The notes: generated by a model from the sequence alone, not told the origin. Positions 42,952-51,801 are shown, counted from the first letter of the stretch. The stretch is 64,000 nucleotides of DNA from an uncultured Fastidiosipila sp. (GCA_947253875.1 CAMYAM010000001.1:111841-175840); one strand, 5' to 3'. A program made the numbers and translations.

Positions 42952-44217
42952 TTAATCAACTAAATCGAATAGCAAATCTCCAAGTGCAATTGTATCGCCC
43001 TCTTCTGCCCCCAATTCATGTAGCTGGTCAATAACTCCTTGATCGCGCAATTGTTTCTGGAACCATTGTAAGGAATCTACACTGTCGAAATTAACCCTTC
43101 TCAATAAGTCATCTATCCAAGTACCCTCTACAACGTATATATCATCTTCTTTATAGACATCGTAGGTTAACTCTTCAAATTCGTAAACCTTAACTGGTTC
43201 TGGTTTTTCATACAAAATTGTCTCGGGTAATTTGACCAGCATGCCTGCTATTGCCTTGAGTAACTCATCTGTACCCCAGTTAATTGGAGCAGACATGGAG
43301 TGAACCTCATAACCATCAGCTTCTATCTTCTCTTTGAGGGCTAAAACATCTTCTTCGTCACAAAGATCAATTTTATTTAATGCCACTATTTGTGGTTTAT
43401 CTGCTAAAACTTCACTAAACTCTCTAAGCTCTCTATTAATCATTTGGAAGTCCTCATAAGGATCTCTACCCTCTGAACCTGAGGCATCCAAAACATGTAC
43501 TAACATTTTGGTACGTTCTATGTGACGTAAAAAGTCATGTCCTAGACCTGCACCTTGACTTGCGCCTTCAATCAATCCAGGGATATCTGCTACAGTGAAG
43601 CTAAAATCTCCCACTGTTGCAATGCCCAATTGTGGTTCAAGCGTAGTAAAGTGATAATTCGCAATTTTAGGTTGAGCTCTAGAAATAACTGATAAGTAGG
43701 TACTTTTGCCAACATTTGGCAGTCCTAAAAGCCCAACATCAGCTAAAATCTTCAACTCTAAACTTACATAGAATCCATCAACTATCTCTCCTGGTTTTGC
43801 AAATGTAGGAGTTTGTCTTGTAGAAGTTGCAAAGGCTGTATTTCCAACTCCACCTCGTCCACCTTTGGATAATAAGACTGTTTCACCGGCTTCAGTCAGG
43901 TCGGCAAGTAATTCCCCAGTTTCATAATTTCTAACAACAGTACCTATTGGAACTTCAATGGTTAAATCTTCGCCACTCTTACCGGCTTTTTTCTGTTTTC
44001 CACCATGTTCACCATTCTCGGCTAAGTATTTCTTTTTATCACGGAAGTTTTGGAGAGTAGTCATGCCACTTTTAGCTTTAATGTAGACTGATCCACCTCG
44101 TCCACCATTACCACCATCAGGACCACCCTTTGGTATATATTTACCACGATAAAAAGACACTGCTCCGTTACCACCATTTCCGGCTTTTACGAAAATTCTC
44201 GCTTGATCAACAAACAT
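42952..44217 (-). CDS. obgE: GTPase Obg (CgtA), ribosome assembly and stress GTPase
   Basis: 421-aa. Obg fold with glycine-rich N-terminus (VKAGNGGNGAVSFYRGKYIPKGGPDGGNGGRGG region, residues about 11-43), G domain GLPNVGKST (G1), TTLEPQLG, DIPGLIEGA (G3), NKIDL (G4), and the C-terminal OCT domain present in Firmicutes. ATG at 44217 follows AGGAGG. It is separated from rpmA by a terminator, so it depends on read-through or its own promoter. Confidence 0.97.
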   Translation of the reverse strand: MFVDQARIFVKAGNGGNGAVSFYRGKYIPKGGPDGGNGGRGGSVYIKAKSGMTTLQNFRDKKKYLAENGEHGGKQKKAGKSGEDLTIEVPIGTVVRNYETGELLADLTEAGETVLLSKGGRGGVGNTAFATSTRQTPTFAKPGEIVDGFYVSLELKILADVGLLGLPNVGKSTYLSVISRAQPKIANYHFTTLEPQLGIATVGDFSFTVADIPGLIEGASQGAGLGHDFLRHIERTKMLVHVLDASGSEGRDPYEDFQMINRELREFSEVLADKPQIVALNKIDLCDEEDVLALKEKIEADGYEVHSMSAPINWGTDELLKAIAGMLVKLPETILYEKPEPVKVYEFEELTYDVYKEDDIYVVEGTWIDDLLRRVNFDSVDSLQWFQKQLRDQGVIDQLHELGAEEGDTIALGDLLFDLVD

Positions 44218-44244
44218 GTCTTACCTCCTCTCTCCTGATTAAAA

Positions 44245-44268
44245 AAGTCCGGTAATTCTACCGGACTT
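44245..44268 (-). terminator. Terminator between rpmA and obgE
   Basis: AAGTCCGGTA pairs perfectly with TACCGGACTT around a 4-nt loop; on the minus strand TTTTTT follows. It ends the rplU-prp-rpmA transcript 68 nt after rpmA and before obgE. Confidence 0.9.
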
Positions 44269-44336
44269 GTAAAATTCTTAATTACTGAATAGCCCTATTT
44301 AGAGCATCACTAAGTAAAACTAAAGTTCTTGTCTAA

Positions 44337-44627
44337 TTAAGCTTCTTGGGCTACTGGATAAACACAAACTTTTTTACGATTTCTACCTAGTCTTTCAAAA
44401 CTTACAACACCATCTACTAGAGCAAATAGAGTATCATCTTTACCTCTACCTACGTTTTCGCCTGGGTGAATTTTAGTTCCGCGTTGTCTGTATAGAATGT
44501 TTCCTGCTAAAACGAACTCGCCATCACCAGCTTTTGCGCCTAAACGTTTTGCTTCTGAATCACGACCGTTCTTAGTAGAACTCAAACCTTTTTTACTAGC
44601 TAATAATTGTAAATCTAATTTAAACAT
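44337..44627 (-). CDS. rpmA: Ribosomal protein bL27 with cleavable N-terminal extension
   Basis: 96-aa large-subunit protein reaching the peptidyl-transferase centre. The N-terminus MFKLDLQLLA precedes SKKGLSSTKNGRDSE, so mature L27 starts after residue 10 following cleavage by Prp. Most Firmicutes have FFA at the cleavage site; here it is LLA. The ATG at 44627 overlaps the prp stop codon by 8 nt and follows GGAGG. Confidence 0.97.
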   Translation of the reverse strand: MFKLDLQLLASKKGLSSTKNGRDSEAKRLGAKAGDGEFVLAGNILYRQRGTKIHPGENVGRGKDDTLFALVDGVVSFERLGRNRKKVCVYPVAQEA

Positions 44628-44979
44628 TTTCTTCCTCCCTATTTATATCTACAGGTTCTGATTGCACTTGTACATATTCTTGACCATAACTGTAAGATAT
44701 TTGCTCGCAGCCGAGCTTGAAACTTTTGAAAAGCAAATCTGCTTCATTCCTTTTATCTTCTGGTATTCCTTTAACTTCACACCAGAGTCTTCCTGGTTCG
44801 AAAGAATATTCAAGTTCAAGTTTTAATAAATCTGTCAAACTTACGACTAAGGCTCCTGCTAAACTTGTTACACCGGCACAGACTTCGTCTGTTTCATTTG
44901 GCTCTGCATATTCTGCATGACCTTCTGCTAGGAAACCGCATAGTCCTTTTCGATCCTCATATAAATTAACTTTTATCAT
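44620..44979 (-). CDS. prp: Ribosomal-processing cysteine protease Prp
   Basis: 119-aa protease removing the N-terminal extension of L27. Catalytic His and Cys are visible as GHA (H21) and VCAGVTSL (C34), in the order and spacing of the family. It lies between rplU and rpmA, its substrate. ATG at 44979 follows GAGG. The C-terminal tail (about 12 residues) is acidic. Confidence 0.95.
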   Translation of the reverse strand: MIKVNLYEDRKGLCGFLAEGHAEYAEPNETDEVCAGVTSLAGALVVSLTDLLKLELEYSFEPGRLWCEVKGIPEDKRNEADLLFKSFKLGCEQISYSYGQEYVQVQSEPVDINREEENV

Positions 44980-45024
44980 ATTTTACCTCGTATTAATTCA
45001 CATGAGACTTCTTCAACTTTAAGC

Positions 45025-45315
45025 TTAGATGCTTGTGATTCTTACGCTTGTGTATGCTTGACGATGACCTTGGGTTCTACGGTATCTCTTCTTAGGTTTG
45101 TATTTGAAAACTCTAATTTTTTTACCTCTACCGTGTTTTACGATTTCAGCTTTTACGCTAGCTGCTTTGCCTAATTTAATACCAGACTCATCTGCAACTG
45201 CCAAAGTCTCCAATTCAACTGTATCACCTACTTCACCTTCTAGTTTCTCTAGGTATACAACTTGACCTTCTTCTACACGGTATTGTTTACCGCCACTACG
45301 AATTACTGCGTACAT
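45025..45315 (-). CDS. rplU: Ribosomal protein bL21
   Basis: 96-aa large-subunit protein. N-terminus MYAVIRSGGKQYRVEEGQ and basic C-terminal KYKPKKRYRRTQGHRQ are diagnostic. ATG at 45315 follows GGGAGG. First gene of the rplU-prp-rpmA operon, preceded by a structured leader. Confidence 0.98.
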   Translation of the reverse strand: MYAVIRSGGKQYRVEEGQVVYLEKLEGEVGDTVELETLAVADESGIKLGKAASVKAEIVKHGRGKKIRVFKYKPKKRYRRTQGHRQAYTSVRITSI

Positions 45316-45405
45316 ATCTGTCCTCCCTTATTATTTTGGGGCTCGCTTCGACAGGTAATCTTCTAAAATTAAAGATATTTAGAACCTGGAAAATGCGGCA
45401 CTGAT
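45316..45405 (-). promoter_or_regulatory. Structured leader of rplU, probable L21 leader
   Basis: The transcript between promoter and rplU can form a stem in which CAGGT-TCTAAA pairs with TTTAGA-ACCTG (with a 5-nt bulge, AGATT), close to the ribosome binding site. Firmicutes L21 operons are known to carry an autoregulatory L21 leader here; I call it by position and structure, not by a covariance match. Confidence 0.5.
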
Positions 45406-45407
45406 AA

Positions 45408-45436
45408 AAGTTACCAAAAAGAACTCGATAAGTCAA
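45408..45436 (-). promoter_or_regulatory. Promoter of the rplU-prp-rpmA operon
   Basis: TTGACT (45431-45436) and TAACTT (45408-45413) on the minus strand, 17 nt apart. Confidence 0.75.
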
Positions 45437-45645
45437 GCACTTACGGTACTTTTTTGAAAATTATTTCATTTAAGACATTATACCACTCTTCCTATTATCA
45501 TCGTAGGAACATATTTTCCTAAAACAAGCTTTCACAAAATATTTAACAACAATTTGCATCTAACTTCCTTATAATAATAGTCAAATATATACTCACTTCA
45601 AGCCTTAGAGTATGGATTAATCAGATAACAAGAGAAATCAAAAAC
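45437..45645. other. Rest of the divergent gap between rplU and the SanA-like gene
   Basis: AT-rich. Holds a TATAAT at 45570-45575 on the + strand with no convincing -35, the possible promoter of the SanA-like gene. I see no ORF or RNA gene. Confidence 0.4.
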
Positions 45646-46362
45646 ATGAAGAACAAAAATCTTTTTTACAAACTAACTAAACATACACTTAAGCTAATTA
45701 CCACTATATTTATCCTGCTTTTACTATTTGTTGCTGCAAATGTTTTCATAAACTTACATGTTATCTCAAGTACCCAAGAGCAAATTTATTCACCTAATAA
45801 GATAAGCGAAAATATTACAAACAAAATTTCCCCACAAGCCATAGTCGTCTATGGAGCTGGTATTTATGAAGATAAACCTAGCCCATTTTTGCAAGAACGT
45901 CTTGATACTGCTATTGAGCTATATAAAAAAGGTGTAGCACCAAAGATTATCATGTCAGGTGACCATACTGGTGATCATAACGAGCCTAAGGTCATGAAAA
46001 ATTATGCCATTAGCCAAGGTGTACCAAGTGAGGATATTTTCATGGATCATCACGGTTACAATTCTTACGCTACTACTCTAAGAGCCAAAGAAGTTTTCCA
46101 AGTTAAGCAGGCGGTTTTTGTTACTCACGAATATCACTTGTACCGAACTTTATATATCGCTGATTCAATCGGAATAAAGGCAATTGGAGTACCTTGCGAT
46201 TCTCACAAACATCCAAGTACAACTACACCTCTTTGGCAATTGCGTGAAATTTTCGGTCGCACTAAAGATTATCTTCTCTCAAAAATACAACCGAATTTAC
46301 ATATCAAGAGTCAGCCAATAGAGCTTAACTCAAATGGTGACATTACAAACGAAACTAATTAG
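45646..46362 (+). CDS. SanA/ElyC/YdcF-family membrane protein (DUF218)
   Basis: 238-aa. One N-terminal membrane helix (about residues 13-37, FILLLLFVAANVFI core) anchors an extracytoplasmic DUF218 domain: AIVVYGAGIYEDKPSPFLQERLDTA, then IIMSGDHTGDHNE, and VFVTHEYHLYRTLYIAD. Closest in style to SanA-type proteins, which affect cell-envelope integrity; the reaction is unknown. ATG has only a weak AGAGAAA upstream. Convergent with the HAD gene. Confidence 0.85.
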   Translation: MKNKNLFYKLTKHTLKLITTIFILLLLFVAANVFINLHVISSTQEQIYSPNKISENITNKISPQAIVVYGAGIYEDKPSPFLQERLDTAIELYKKGVAPKIIMSGDHTGDHNEPKVMKNYAISQGVPSEDIFMDHHGYNSYATTLRAKEVFQVKQAVFVTHEYHLYRTLYIADSIGIKAIGVPCDSHKHPSTTTPLWQLREIFGRTKDYLLSKIQPNLHIKSQPIELNSNGDITNETN

Positions 46363-46376
46363 CAGTAAGAACAAGT

Positions 46377-47084
46377 CTAGCAGTATGTTTTTGTGCAATT
46401 ATTATCTCGTAGCAACTCAAGAAGTTTTCTTGGGTTTTCGATAATAATATCAGCACCATTTTCTGCTAAGACTTCTGCATTTCTATAACCCCACTCTGCA
46501 CCAATCCCATATGCACCAGAGTTCACAGCGGTTTTAACATCTGTATCTGAATCACCAATCAAAATTGTATCTTCAGGAGCTATCTGTAATTCTTCTAGCG
46601 CTTCGTAATAATAGGAAGGGTCTGGTTTTAGCTGTTTCTCAGGATTGTCCCCTAAAACTTTCACGAAAATTCCTGGATAGAAATGCTGCACAATCTCTTT
46701 TGCTAAGATCTCATTCTTATTGGTAAGCACCATGAGTATTTTCCCTTGTGCTCTAAACTCCTCAATTAATTCACTAATTCCATCATATTCAACTGAGTAA
46801 TCCCAAAGATGTTCTGCATAATAATCATTAAATATTCCTACTAATTTATTGAACTCCTCTTCACTTACAGAATCAGGCAAAGCTCTTTCAATCAGCTTTG
46901 GAATACCATTTCCAACAAATCTCCTCACCTCATCTAAAGATCTTGTAGGATATCCAGATACTTCTAAAGTATGGTTACATGCATAAGCTAAGTCGTCTAT
47001 TGTGTTTAATAATGTACCGTCCAAATCAAAAGCTATCAATTTTGCATTTTTTATTGCTGTTCTAAGTTTTTCTACTTTTCTCAT
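46377..47084 (-). CDS. HAD-superfamily phosphatase, phosphoglycolate-phosphatase-like
   Basis: 235-aa. HAD motif I AFDLDGTLLNT (nucleophile D20, acid D22), motif II VLTNKN, motif III Lys in KLKPDPSYY, motif IV ILIGDSDTDVKTA. A helical cap between motifs I and II (C1 type) is as in Gph. ATG at 47084 follows AGGAG. The substrate could be phosphoglycolate or another small phosphate ester. Confidence 0.85.
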   Translation of the reverse strand: MRKVEKLRTAIKNAKLIAFDLDGTLLNTIDDLAYACNHTLEVSGYPTRSLDEVRRFVGNGIPKLIERALPDSVSEEEFNKLVGIFNDYYAEHLWDYSVEYDGISELIEEFRAQGKILMVLTNKNEILAKEIVQHFYPGIFVKVLGDNPEKQLKPDPSYYYEALEELQIAPEDTILIGDSDTDVKTAVNSGAYGIGAEWGYRNAEVLAENGADIIIENPRKLLELLRDNNCTKTYC

Positions 47085-47232
47085 CCAAATTCTCCTAAAC
47101 TAATGAGCATCTCGACTTTGAATTTTCAACAACTCTTATTCGAATAATCTTAATATAACAGAGATAATGTAATTTCTCGAATTATGTTTATGAAGTATAA
47201 TTGTACTTGATAGAAATTCAAGGAGTAAATCT

Positions 47233-49239
47233 ATGACCAATAATAATTTTATCAATGTGTCTGCAGTAGCTCCTAATTTAGCACTTGCAGATATCAAGAA
47301 AAACATTGAAACTCACAAAAAATTAATTAGCAAAGCAGCTGAAAGAGGAAATAATATATTAGTATTCCCTGAATTGAGTCTGACTGGAGCAACCGTAGGA
47401 GATCTGTTTCTACAAGGCAGTTTCTTAGACTCAGCTTATTCAGGTTTAATAGAGCTTGCTAAATTCTCCTCTAACTACAATGACTTATTGATTGTTGTTG
47501 GCTTACCTCTGCAAGTATCAGGTAGAATATACAATGTTGCAGCCTCACTTTTAAATGGTGAGGTATTAGGTTTTACTCCAAAATATAAACTAAACGATTA
47601 TGATAGCTACCAGGAATCTCGCTACTTTGCTTCTTTTAATCTAGAGGCTGAAGAGATTTTTACCAATGATGGACATTTATTTAGCTACTCACCTTATTCC
47701 TTATGTGATAAAAATTCATCTAGATATGTGAACATAAGTATTGTTGTTGGCAGCGATATTGATTCTCCTGAAGTTTTAAGCAAAGTTGAAAGCTCTAAAT
47801 CAGATATTATTATTAATCCAAACGCTGAAACAGAATTACTTTTCTCAGAAAAGACACGTACCGAAAAAATCACACAAAAGAGTGCGGATACCAAAACTGC
47901 TACTATCTCCGCCTATGCAGGTAAAGGAGAATCCTCTAGTAATTATATTTACCAAGGTGCTGGGATAATTTCTGAGCTAGGAGAAAATCTCGTTGAGCTT
48001 AAAGAAACTTTCAACAATGATGAGCCAGTGTTCGCTGAAACATTAATTAGCCTCAGTCCAATTAGATTATCTCAAAGAAGAATCAAAGCTAATTTAAGTT
48101 CAAATTATGCAACATATGCAGAACTAATTTTCACTGACCCTAAATTCAGCAGATTAGGAACTAAACGTTATCCATTTGTCAGAACGGACGATATTAGAAA
48201 ATTAGATAAAAATAATAAGGATATAAAAGGTCTTTTCGATCGCTGTATAAATCTCCAGGCAGCTGGACTAGCAAGAAGAATTAAGCAAATTCATGCCAAA
48301 ACCATGGTCATTGGCGTCTCTGGCGGTCTAGATTCTACTGTAGCTCTTCTCGTTTGTGATAGAGCAAGACAACTTCTAGGATTGAACAAAGATTCTATCA
48401 TGGCAGTTACCATGCCGGGATTTGGTAGCAGTAAAGGTAGCAAGACCAATGCTGAACTTTTAGCAGAAGCACTAGATATAGATCTCAAAGAAATTTCTAT
48501 AGTTCCTGCAACCACTCAACACCTGGAAGACATAGAACATGACATAAATACCCATGATCTAACTTATGAAAATGCCCAAGCACGTGAGCGCACCCAAATT
48601 TTAATGGATTTATCTAATAAGCATAATGGACTGGTCGTTGGTACTGGTGATCTAAGTGAAATGGCTCTGGGTTGGTGTACTTATAACGGAGACCAAATGA
48701 GCATGTACGCAGTTAACTCTTCCTTGCCTAAAACTACAATGCGTTACCTATTAAATATCGCTTATGATAAATACAAGGAGAGCAACCCACAACTTGCTAA
48801 AGTGCTTAATGATATAGTCACTGCACCGGTAAGTCCAGAATTACTACCACCTGACGCAGACGGCAATATTAGTCAAAAAACTGAAGAACAAATTGGATCC
48901 TACACGCTTCACGACTTCTTCTTGTACCACTACTGCTATCGTGGTAACTCTATCGCTGATACATATGCTTTGGCAAAAGCTAATTTTATCTGCACTAATT
49001 ATGCCAATGGGAAAGAACAGATCTCTAGCACAGCAGCTACTGAAGAAACATTTACCGAAGCAGAAATAAAAGCTACTTTTAAAACATTTATTCGTAGACT
49101 TTACACTCAGCAATTCAAACGCAAAGCAGCTCCAGATGCAATTAAAATTACTGAGTTAGGCTTATCTGCAAGTGGAGATTTCCAAATTCCATCTGACCTA
49201 AATATTTCTATTTTCATGGATGAGGTAAATGATCTATAG
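47233..49239 (+). CDS. nadE: NAD+ synthetase (NadE) with nitrilase domain lacking the catalytic Cys
   Basis: 668-aa, the glutamine-dependent architecture: nitrilase-type amidase domain (1 to about 290) and ATP-binding synthetase domain (about 330-668) with the PP-loop GVSGGLDSTVALLV. In the amidase domain the triad Glu (E47, FPELSLTG) and the Lys (K117, PKYKLNDYDSY) are kept, but the position of the Cys in the usual EICEDLW motif is G173 (IVVGSDID). So glutamine cannot be hydrolysed in the usual way, and ammonia would be the donor. The synthetase motif looks intact. ATG follows AAGGAG; TATAAT at 47196. Confidence 0.92.
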   Translation: MTNNNFINVSAVAPNLALADIKKNIETHKKLISKAAERGNNILVFPELSLTGATVGDLFLQGSFLDSAYSGLIELAKFSSNYNDLLIVVGLPLQVSGRIYNVAASLLNGEVLGFTPKYKLNDYDSYQESRYFASFNLEAEEIFTNDGHLFSYSPYSLCDKNSSRYVNISIVVGSDIDSPEVLSKVESSKSDIIINPNAETELLFSEKTRTEKITQKSADTKTATISAYAGKGESSSNYIYQGAGIISELGENLVELKETFNNDEPVFAETLISLSPIRLSQRRIKANLSSNYATYAELIFTDPKFSRLGTKRYPFVRTDDIRKLDKNNKDIKGLFDRCINLQAAGLARRIKQIHAKTMVIGVSGGLDSTVALLVCDRARQLLGLNKDSIMAVTMPGFGSSKGSKTNAELLAEALDIDLKEISIVPATTQHLEDIEHDINTHDLTYENAQARERTQILMDLSNKHNGLVVGTGDLSEMALGWCTYNGDQMSMYAVNSSLPKTTMRYLLNIAYDKYKESNPQLAKVLNDIVTAPVSPELLPPDADGNISQKTEEQIGSYTLHDFFLYHYCYRGNSIADTYALAKANFICTNYANGKEQISSTAATEETFTEAEIKATFKTFIRRLYTQQFKRKAAPDAIKITELGLSASGDFQIPSDLNISIFMDEVNDL

Positions 49240-49301
49240 AAAATAGGAGATAGAAGAAAAAAGATAGAATATAGAAAACATGAAATATTTTTTGACAACA
49301 A

Positions 49302-49331
49302 AAAACTCGAGTTCCCTATGACTCGAGTTTT
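49302..49331. terminator. Bidirectional terminator between nadE and PTS gene
   Basis: AAAACTCGAGT pairs perfectly with ACTCGAGTTTT around an 8-nt loop; T runs follow on both strands. Confidence 0.9.
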
Positions 49332-49336
49332 TATTA

Positions 49337-50845
49337 TTACATATCTTGATTCATTAACTCTTCAATCTCTGCATAGTAAATATTAGATTTTGCACCATAG
49401 ATTACTTGAACTCCGCCATCTACTTCCAGTACTGCTACAGGTTTAGTTGACTCTAGCTTTGCTTTGTCCATACGAGAGTTATCATGTAACTGCACTCTTA
49501 GTCTAGTCGCACATGCCCGTATGCTTGCAATATTATCAGCTCCACCTAAACCTTCTAGAATGATTGCTGCAGTTTGCTCAATTGACTCTTCCGAATTATC
49601 GTTACCGATTGAGCTCTGAGCAGCCCCACTCTCTTCTACCTTAGATCCTGGTAAATCAATATCATTTCTGCTTAAGACAAACCTAAATACCAGATAGTAT
49701 ATAGCTGCCCAAATGAGTCCGAGAGGTATTATTCTAATCCAATTAGTTTGGGAATTACCTTGAAGAGGTCCAAAGATCAAGAAATCTATTACTCCACCTG
49801 AAAATGTATTTACAATTCTAATTCTCAGAAGATCTGTAAACATAAATGCTAAACCATCTAATATTGAGTGAACTAAATATAACTTCGGCAATTTTGTCAT
49901 GAATGTATATTCAATAGGTTCGGTGATTCCATTACTAAATGAGGTAAGTGCTGCATCTTTATAGAACTTAACGTTAGCTTTTCTATTCTCCTTTGGTATA
50001 GAGTGATACATTGCCAAAGCTGCAGCAGGTAGACCAAACATCATAGTAGTAAAGCGTCCTGCAAAAAATCTCGTACCTTCAGTAAATAAACCGCTAAAAT
50101 TTGGATCTGCTAATTGAGCGAAATAAATATTTTGTGCTCCGGCTATATTTAAGCCTGCTACTGTCTCAGTTCCACCGAGAGCACTGTACCAGAACAATGG
50201 ATATATAGCGTGATGTACTCCTACGCCACCTGCCAATCTCAAGATGAAACCATAGATGAAGGTTCCAACGACACCTAATTTGTTGAACAAATCTCCAAGA
50301 ACAGCTAGCCCCTGGTTAAAGAATGGCCAAACAAAATAAAAAAATACTCCCACTAATAAAGCACATAACGAGGAAATTATCGGAATAAACCTACTCCCTC
50401 CAAAGAAACTTAAATATTGCGGCAGCTGAACTTTTCTAAATTTATTGTGTAAGCATGCTACCAAAATTCCTAAGAAAATTGCACCTATTACACCTGGATT
50501 AATGTATTGTTTTGTTCCACTTATTTGTACAGCAACAGAAATAGTTCCTATAAAAACTGCATATGAGCTAATTCCTGCTACAGCTGCCGTACCTTGATCT
50601 CCATCAGCTAAGCCTGTAGCAACTCCAACTGTAAATAACAAGGGCAAAAATGAGATAATCATTTTACCTGCATTTAGCAACATAGCTAAAATTACTTGAA
50701 TCCAATTTGCTTGTAAAAATGGCAAAGCTGATAGTGCTGGTTCGGTACTTAGAGCACTTCCTAATCCTAATAATAAACCGGCTATCGGCAAGACTGATAT
50801 TGGCAAAACAAAAGCTTGACCTAATTTAGAAAATTTCTTTAGCAT
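49337..50845 (-). CDS. PTS sugar permease EIICB, glucose/N-acetylglucosamine family
   Basis: 502-aa. Membrane EIIC domain (about 1-385): FSKLGQAFVLPISVLPIAGLLLG, HHAIYPLFWY, and the family motif GITEPIEYTF; then a linker and an EIIB domain with the phosphorylated Cys in IRACATRLRV (C445). No EIIA domain, so a separate EIIA-Glc is needed. The sugar cannot be assigned by eye: glucose, GlcNAc and maltose-type members are all similar. Start ATG 50845 with GGGAG upstream; a TTG at 50857 is less likely. Confidence 0.88.
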   Translation of the reverse strand: MLKKFSKLGQAFVLPISVLPIAGLLLGLGSALSTEPALSALPFLQANWIQVILAMLLNAGKMIISFLPLLFTVGVATGLADGDQGTAAVAGISSYAVFIGTISVAVQISGTKQYINPGVIGAIFLGILVACLHNKFRKVQLPQYLSFFGGSRFIPIISSLCALLVGVFFYFVWPFFNQGLAVLGDLFNKLGVVGTFIYGFILRLAGGVGVHHAIYPLFWYSALGGTETVAGLNIAGAQNIYFAQLADPNFSGLFTEGTRFFAGRFTTMMFGLPAAALAMYHSIPKENRKANVKFYKDAALTSFSNGITEPIEYTFMTKLPKLYLVHSILDGLAFMFTDLLRIRIVNTFSGGVIDFLIFGPLQGNSQTNWIRIIPLGLIWAAIYYLVFRFVLSRNDIDLPGSKVEESGAAQSSIGNDNSEESIEQTAAIILEGLGGADNIASIRACATRLRVQLHDNSRMDKAKLESTKPVAVLEVDGGVQVIYGAKSNIYYAEIEELMNQDM

Positions 50846-50949
50846 ATCCACTCCCAATTTGTTTATTTTTTACTATTTATATTTAAGCTTAACTTGCTTT
50901 TAATCTCAAGTAAATATGCTTTATTTTAGCAAGTCTACAAATGAAATTT

Positions 50950-51570
50950 CTATCTTTTCACTCTTAAAATCCTGTCGAATAGAGGTGCTAACAATACGAA
51001 TATTACTATTGTACACGCCGTTTCTACTAGAAAATCTTTACCATTAACTAGTATGGAGTTTACAACTGGAGACATTCCCTCTGGTGCATATTTACCCCAG
51101 AACCAGAAGCCAGCGATGAAATGGAAAACATAACGAGCCAATGATCCAATAAATGTTGCTACAGACCCATATAATAAAGTCTTAGCTCTTGCACCTTCAG
51201 TATAAAGAGTTTTCTGAACTGCTACTCTAAACAAGCCTGCTAAACCAACTGCACTAAAAGCTAATATGTACTCTACAATAACTTGAACTGCTCCTAGAAC
51301 AGTAGCTTCACCTAATAATATTTGCAAAACTCCCCATAGAAGCCCACCAAGAATACCTGGTACCAGGCCTCTTCTTAAAGCAAGTATAATAACTGGTAAC
51401 ATTTTGAAACTTATTTTCAAGCCACCAATACTTGGGATAAAGTAATCTAATGCCATTGATAAGGCTGCAAACAAAGCAATTTCAACAATTGTTGTAATTC
51501 TAGTCTTTCGTTGTTCTACTAAGTCTTGTACCGAATTTGTATTTGAATTAATATCTCTATTTTTGTTCAT
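50950..51570 (-). CDS. thiT: ECF transporter S component ThiT (thiamine-specific)
   Basis: 206-aa with six hydrophobic segments. ThiT signatures: IALFAALSMALDYFIP, KMLPVIILALRRGLVPGILGGLLWGVLQ, and YVFHFIAGFWFWGKYAPEGMSP. It binds thiamine and needs ECF ATPase/T subunits encoded elsewhere. A TPP riboswitch lies directly upstream, supporting the substrate. ATG at 51570 is set right after a run of T; its ribosome binding site AAGGAG is inside a hairpin. Confidence 0.95.
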   Translation of the reverse strand: MNKNRDINSNTNSVQDLVEQRKTRITTIVEIALFAALSMALDYFIPSIGGLKISFKMLPVIILALRRGLVPGILGGLLWGVLQILLGEATVLGAVQVIVEYILAFSAVGLAGLFRVAVQKTLYTEGARAKTLLYGSVATFIGSLARYVFHFIAGFWFWGKYAPEGMSPVVNSILVNGKDFLVETACTIVIFVLLAPLFDRILRVKR

Positions 51571-51576
51571 AAAAAA

Positions 51577-51605
51577 CTCCTTGCTATTATTATTTAAACA
51601 AGGAG
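51577..51605 (-). terminator. Riboswitch expression-platform hairpin overlapping the thiT ribosome binding site
   Basis: On the minus strand CTCCTTG pairs with CAAGGAG around a 15-nt loop and is followed by TTTTTT and then the thiT ATG. The right arm contains the ribosome binding site, so the hairpin could act as intrinsic terminator, as a translation block, or both. Confidence 0.75.
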
Positions 51606-51681
51606 GCAGTTTTAAGAACCCAAGAACATACTTTAGCTAAAAATACTTTAAATTACATAATTAACTAATTAATTCTTATTA

Positions 51682-51756
51682 TAAACAATCTCGCCGCGAG
51701 CTTTATCTCGATCCGATATTGAGGGTATTTCTCAGCCTAAGCACCCCTTTGTTCAA
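51682..51756 (-). ncRNA. TPP riboswitch (THI element) controlling thiT
   Basis: Read on the minus strand the conserved blocks occur in order: AAAGGGGTGC, GGCTGAGA, ATACCC, CGGATC, then GATAAAGCTCGCG as the pyrophosphate-sensing arm, and a closing AACAA/TTGTT helix. Thiamine pyrophosphate binding is expected to switch off thiT. Confidence 0.93.
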
Positions 51757-51772
51757 ATAAATTATTTATTCT

Positions 51773-51801
51773 AAAATACAATTTTGACAGCCTTTAGTCA
51801 A
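51773..51801 (-). promoter_or_regulatory. Promoter of the thiT leader
   Basis: TTGACT (51796-51801) and a weak TATTTT (51773-51778), 17 nt apart, just upstream of the riboswitch. Confidence 0.45.
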
